In this document: positions 61,101-64,000 of the stretch, in pieces
Position numbering within the stretch: the stretch's first letter is position 1
How the letters are laid out: each line of letters begins with the position of its first letter
Source of the DNA: an uncultured Parabacteroides sp.
GTDB taxonomy: Bacteria > Bacteroidota > Bacteroidia > Bacteroidales > Tannerellaceae
DNA: 64,000 nt
NCBI RefSeq assembly: GCF_905196875.1
Contig: NZ_CAJJWO010000006.1
Location: 62,001 to 126,000 of the forward strand
Reading direction: 5' to 3'
Program-made: the position numbers and the translations under genes
The notes under the pieces: generated by a model
The model's database searches: none
Seen by the model: the letters and a program-made list of their open reading frames with translations, nothing else
What the model was told of the DNA's origin: nothing

Positions 61101-61878
61101 CCAGTGGCTGGCGAGCTTCCCGGAAGAAGATCGTCCGAAAGCGGCGGAAGCCATGCAATTGTATAAGGATGCCGTGAAGCTGCTCGATCGTCTGGTAGAA
61201 ATGAAGGCCGAATATTGCAAAGCTATCTACGGCTTTTTCCCGGCTAACAGTGACGGTGATAATATCCGTTTGGGTGAAATCACGATCCCGGTGTTGCGTC
61301 AGCAGGCTAAGAAGGAAGAAGGTATCTATAAATCGCTGGCCGATTATATCCTGCCGGCTTTCGAAGGCCGTACCGACTATGCCGGTGCTTTTGTCGTAAC
61401 AGCCGGTGCGGGAGCTGAGGCTTTGAAGAATACGCTGGAAGAAGAAGGAGATACCTACAACTCGATGTTGCTTCAAACATTGACGGATCGCCTGGCCGAG
61501 GCCCTTGCCGAATACCTGCATGAAAAGGTCCGTAAAGAATACTGGGGATATGCTCCGGATGAATCTTTATCGATATCCGATTTGTATAAAGTGAAATATC
61601 AGGGTATCCGTCCGGCAATCGGTTATCCGTCGCTGCCCGATCAGCTGCTTAATTATACCCTGGACAATCTCTTGGATATGTCGCAGATCGGTGTCAAGCT
61701 GACGGAAAACGGAGCTATGTATCCGACTGCAACAGTCAGTGGTCTTTATATTTCTCATCCGGACTCGCAGTACTTTATGATCGGTTCGATCGACGAAGAG
61801 CAGATGAAGGATTATGCCGGCCGCCGTAACCTGTCGGAGTCGGAAGCGAAAAAACTATTGAATAAGAATTTCTCTTAA
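58186..61878 (+). CDS. metH: Cobalamin-dependent methionine synthase
   Basis: 1230 residues, full length. The homocysteine domain has zinc ligands Cys245 (GLNCSFG) and Cys308/Cys309 (GGCCGTTPAHI). The folate domain starts near NFINIGERCNVAGSRKFLR. The cobalamin domain has KGDVHDIGKNIV with His758 as the lower axial ligand. The reactivation domain includes YPTATVSGLYISHPDSQYF near the end. It makes methionine from homocysteine and methyl-folate. The long frame begins upstream, but the ATG at 58186 matches the family start. There is no room for a cobalamin riboswitch in the 48-base gap before it. Confidence 0.97.
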   Translation: MNKETFIRSLQERILILDGGMGTMIQGFKLNEQDYRGDRFANFPGQLKGNNDLLCITRPDVIKSIHRQYLDAGADIFATNTFNANAISMEDYAMQEFVREINLAAGKLGREVADEFMSEHPDRTIFVAGSIGPTNKTASMSPDVSNPAYRAVTYKDVYKAYKEQVEALVDGGVDIILFETTFDTLNVKAGLEAAETVLKEKGKELPIMLSLTLSAQGGRTLSGQTLGACLASVQHVNLVSIGLNCSFGAADMKPFLADLAKHAPYYISAYPNAGLPNTFGTYDETPEKMAGHVKPFIEEGLVNILGGCCGTTPAHIAQYPALIKGAKPHVPVAKPDCLWLSGLELLEVKKENNFINIGERCNVAGSRKFLRLIKEGNYEEALTIARKQVEDGAQVIDINMDDGMLDAVKEMTTFLNLVASEPDIARVPVMIDSSKWEVIEEGLMCVQGKSIVNSISLKEGEEVFLAHAARIKQLGAAVVVMAFDEKGQADTFERKAEVCGRAYRLLREKIDFDPYGIIFDPNVLAIATGMEEHNGYGLDFIRAVEWIKQNLPGAKVSGGISNLSFSFRGNNYVREAMHSVFLYHAISKGLDMGIVNPSSAVLYEDIEPAFRDLLEDVILYRRPEAAEELITYAQNLHVEKQDGAEEKHEAWREQPLKERLEHALIKGIGDHLEEDLQEALKAYPRAVDIIDGPLMSGMNKVGELFGAGKMFLPQVVKTARTMKKAVAILQPAIEAEKSASGSVKAGKVVFATVKGDVHDIGKNIVSIVLACNNYEVIDLGVMVPAEVIVKTAIEENPDLVCLSGLITPSLEEMVHVTDEMQKAGLTIPVMVGGATTSKLHTAIKIAPHYDYPVIHVLDASQNPLIAAKLLNPDTRDAYVENLNKEYEALRASMEKKKEVLVPLVEARANPQKIDWTAYTPVIPNQLGTHVIPYIPLEEIIPYIHWTFFFSAWKLNGRFAGITQIHGCDSCRAQWLASFPEEDRPKAAEAMQLYKDAVKLLDRLVEMKAEYCKAIYGFFPANSDGDNIRLGEITIPVLRQQAKKEEGIYKSLADYILPAFEGRTDYAGAFVVTAGAGAEALKNTLEEEGDTYNSMLLQTLTDRLAEALAEYLHEKVRKEYWGYAPDESLSISDLYKVKYQGIRPAIGYPSLPDQLLNYTLDNLLDMSQIGVKLTENGAMYPTATVSGLYISHPDSQYFMIGSIDEEQMKDYAGRRNLSESEAKKLLNKNFS

Positions 61879-62943
61879 ATGGTTCTTATTGCGGGATTGA
61901 TTAAAAAGATACGTTTACGCTGGGTTATACTGGCGGTTTTACTGGTTTTCATCTGGACGACCATGTCTTCTCCGATGATGGGAGAATGGTATGCCCGTAA
62001 CATCTATCCGGTATTTCCGGCAGTATTATCCCGCTTTTCTTCTCTTTTCCCTTTCTCCGTAGGCGATTGCTTTATTTATGGAAGTGTCGCCGGACTGATT
62101 CTTTATCTGGTTTATGCCATAGTGAAGCGTCGCTCATGGCTGAAAACGCTTGGGCGCATAGCGGAATACCTGTTATGGGTATATGTTTGGTTCTATATGG
62201 CATGGGGAATGAATTATTTCAGAATGAATTTTTATGTCCGGGCAGAAGTCCCTTACGCAGCCTATTCAGAGGATAATTTTCGTTCGTTTCTGACTAATTA
62301 CACGGAGGCATTGAATAACTCTTTTCTCCCTGTCGGGAAGATAGACAAAGCTGTGGTTGCGAAGGATGTGAAGAAGAACTATCGGGAAATAGCGGGGCGC
62401 TTCGGTATGGTCCGGCCGGAAACTTACCAGCATCCGAAGCCGATGCTGATCCCATCCCTGATGAGCGGTGTCGGTGTATTGGGTTATATGGGGCCGTTCT
62501 TTACCGAATATAATCTGAATCCGAACCTGCTTCCGGTGCAGTATCCTTTTACCTATGCCCATGAGATGGCCCATGTGTTAGGCATTTCCAATGAAGCAGA
62601 GGCAAACCTGTATGCTTTTATGGTTTGTTCCCGTTCCGAGGTTCCGGAAATACGTTTTTCCGCTTACTTCGGTTTATTGCCTTATGTGCTAGGTAACGCT
62701 TATCAGTTGTTGCCGGAAGAGGAGTTCGAGCATTGGAAAGAAACGATATCACCGGATGTAAAGAAAGTCTATAATGATAAGGTCGCATACTGGCAGGCAT
62801 TGTATAGTCCGACGATCGGCGAGATACAGGATACCGTTTACAACTGGTTCCTGAAAGGAAATAACATCCCTTCCGGACGTCAGAATTATTCGGAAGTGGT
62901 AGCATTGCTGATGGCGCTCGATGCATATTCTCTTGAGAAATAA
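61879..62943 (+). CDS. DUF3810 membrane protein with metalloprotease-like motif
   Basis: 354 residues. Two or three N-terminal membrane helices (WVILAVLLVFIWTTM, DCFIYGSVAGLILYLVYAIV, YLLWVYVWFYMAWGMNYFRM) precede a domain with HEMAHVLGISNEAEANLYAF, an HExxH zinc-protease-like signature with downstream Glu. The DUF3810 family is common in Bacteroidota and uncharacterised; protease activity is inferred from the motif only. The ATG follows the metH stop with no gap, so translation is probably coupled. Confidence 0.82.
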   Translation: MVLIAGLIKKIRLRWVILAVLLVFIWTTMSSPMMGEWYARNIYPVFPAVLSRFSSLFPFSVGDCFIYGSVAGLILYLVYAIVKRRSWLKTLGRIAEYLLWVYVWFYMAWGMNYFRMNFYVRAEVPYAAYSEDNFRSFLTNYTEALNNSFLPVGKIDKAVVAKDVKKNYREIAGRFGMVRPETYQHPKPMLIPSLMSGVGVLGYMGPFFTEYNLNPNLLPVQYPFTYAHEMAHVLGISNEAEANLYAFMVCSRSEVPEIRFSAYFGLLPYVLGNAYQLLPEEEFEHWKETISPDVKKVYNDKVAYWQALYSPTIGEIQDTVYNWFLKGNNIPSGRQNYSEVVALLMALDAYSLEK

Positions 62944-62976
62944 CGGCGTGGTTGGAGTTGGATTGAAATAAATATC

Positions 62977-62984
62977 TACTTTTG
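62977..62984 (+). promoter_or_regulatory. -7 promoter element of the last gene
   Basis: TACTTTTG, 54 bases before the ATG at 63039. Confidence 0.5.
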
Positions 62985-63038
62985 TGAAGACTGTTGTCAG
63001 TCGGAATAGTTTGTTACAAATCTCTAAAACTTAATAGA

Positions 63039-64000
63039 ATGAAAAAACAACATCTCGGATATCTGCTGGCAGGTATAGCCGTCCTGGGATTAACCTGTTG
63101 TACTCCCGGATCGATAACCCTTGAAGGAAAAGTGTCAAATCTGTCCGGCAATACGATCGTCTATTGGCCGACCATGGATGGAATATACAATTCTACACAA
63201 CGGGATACCCTGTTCGTGCAGGCAGACAGCACATATCGTATAACTTTTCCCGTTAAAGGAAATGAGAAGATATCCTTCTATATCTATGGACAAAAATACC
63301 TGGGGACAGTTTATGCTGAACCGGGAAAGAATGTATTGGACATCGACGCGGCCCTCGAAAATAGTTTAAATGTTGAGAATAAGCTTACCAAAGAAAATGA
63401 AATAGTAAAAGAACTATCCCGGTTGCAGCAAGAAGTATTTAATCTGAGGGCACGTCGAGGAGATGCTTTTCAGGTGGCAAAGGATACGGTTGCCTCTTCC
63501 GTATATCGGAAACTGACGGACTATGCGTCGGGAATAGAACAAAAGATAACAGGGGTGGATGATGTATTCAGAAAGAGGGCGGTACAGGATGTCCGTATGC
63601 AGATGTTGTTAGCCTTTATGAATCAATATTTCATTACAAACTATCAGGGAACGGAAGAAACGAAGAAAGAGTGGGAGTCCGTTTATCCCGAAATGCTGGC
63701 ATATGCCGATATCAGCCAGCCGGAGAATGTCTTTTCCGAAGCATTTGCCGATGTAATATCCAATGTGGCGGGAATAGAACTCTATATGAAAACCAAACAG
63801 CAGCCGAAAGACCGGAATGAAGGGAAACTGCAACTATTCGACTGGTATAAAAAGAACCTGAAAGGACGTGTACAGGAAGTAGCCATGGCCAATATTATCC
63901 TGGAAGATGCTTCGAACGAAAGTTACTCGATGGGTATGCCGGCTTTATATGAGCAGTTTAAAGAATTACATCCGGCTAGTACGCTTATGCCTGCCTTGGA
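63039..64000 (+). CDS. Lipoprotein with DUF4369-like N-terminal domain, probably a thiol-disulfide protein (3' end outside the window)
   Basis: The frame is open from the ATG to the window edge (320 codons visible). It has a lipoprotein signal (LGYLLAGIAVLGLTCC), then a beta domain (ITLEGKVSNLSGNTIVYWPT, FYIYGQKYLGTVYAEPGKNV) of the DUF4369 type and a long helical region. In such proteins a thioredoxin/AhpC-like domain usually follows; it would lie beyond the edge and is not seen. Confidence 0.7.
   Translation, partial: MKKQHLGYLLAGIAVLGLTCCTPGSITLEGKVSNLSGNTIVYWPTMDGIYNSTQRDTLFVQADSTYRITFPVKGNEKISFYIYGQKYLGTVYAEPGKNVLDIDAALENSLNVENKLTKENEIVKELSRLQQEVFNLRARRGDAFQVAKDTVASSVYRKLTDYASGIEQKITGVDDVFRKRAVQDVRMQMLLAFMNQYFITNYQGTEETKKEWESVYPEMLAYADISQPENVFSEAFADVISNVAGIELYMKTKQQPKDRNEGKLQLFDWYKKNLKGRVQEVAMANIILEDASNESYSMGMPALYEQFKELHPASTLMPAL

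Overview
The window is a chromosomal segment of a Bacteroidota bacterium of the order Bacteroidales (Bacteroides/Parabacteroides type). This rests on a SusC/SusD polysaccharide-utilisation locus with an ECF sigma/FecR pair, many lipoproteins, a TPR-HTH regulator, DUF3244 and DUF3810 proteins, and above all on more than a dozen promoters of the Bacteroidales form TTG-N(19-21)-TAnnTTTG. The genus cannot be fixed by eye.

Layout. (1) 1-14.0 kb is AT-rich accessory DNA. It holds the end of a TPR-LuxR regulator, a DUF3244 protein and four small lipoproteins, two of them clear paralogues and one with its start codon put out of frame by a T10 tract. These are followed by an exported module: an S74-chaperone protein with a T9SS-like tail, a small secreted protein and a 2060-residue SpvB/RHS polymorphic toxin. 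Behind the toxin lies a row of immunity-type genes: an unknown protein, a broken barstar, a DarG-like macrodomain and an isoleucine/asparagine-rich protein. (2) 14.1-28.4 kb is a polysaccharide-utilisation locus: ECF sigma, an AlkC DNA glycosylase in an unusual place, FecR, SusC with an STN domain, SusD, a terminator and two different GH2 glycosidases. (3) 28.4-34.2 kb is housekeeping: FtsK, LolA, TrxB and a GHL10-type hydrolase. (4) 34.2-37.4 kb is a metal (probably copper) module: a Cys/His-rich protein, a TonB receptor behind a four-copy repeat array, and an HMA protein. (5) 37.5-40.2 kb is an ECF sigma factor with an anti-sigma protein that has both an inner-membrane helix and an outer-membrane barrel, plus a lipoprotein. 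(6) 40.2-43.5 kb holds thioredoxin, a lipoprotein, and an eroded strip with an internally deleted XRE gene, a chimeric LytTR remnant and a membrane-anchored XRE regulator. (7) 43.5-49.5 kb holds a GNAT-YoaP enzyme, Crp/Fnr and acyltransferase genes, an AraC regulator divergent from an exported flavin-reductase lipoprotein, a PepSY protein and an EamA transporter, ending at two identical tRNA-Asp genes. (8) 50-64 kb is GC-richer core: hisH-hisA-hisF-hisIE, an FtsE-like ATPase, lysC, lysA, a lipoprotein, a Yip1-type protein, smpB, metH, a DUF3810 protein and a truncated lipoprotein.

The parts most worth a second look are the RHS toxin with its immunity row, the trans-envelope anti-sigma pair, the repeat operator array before the metal receptor, the exported flavin reductase/PepSY pair, and several genes broken by small internal deletions.
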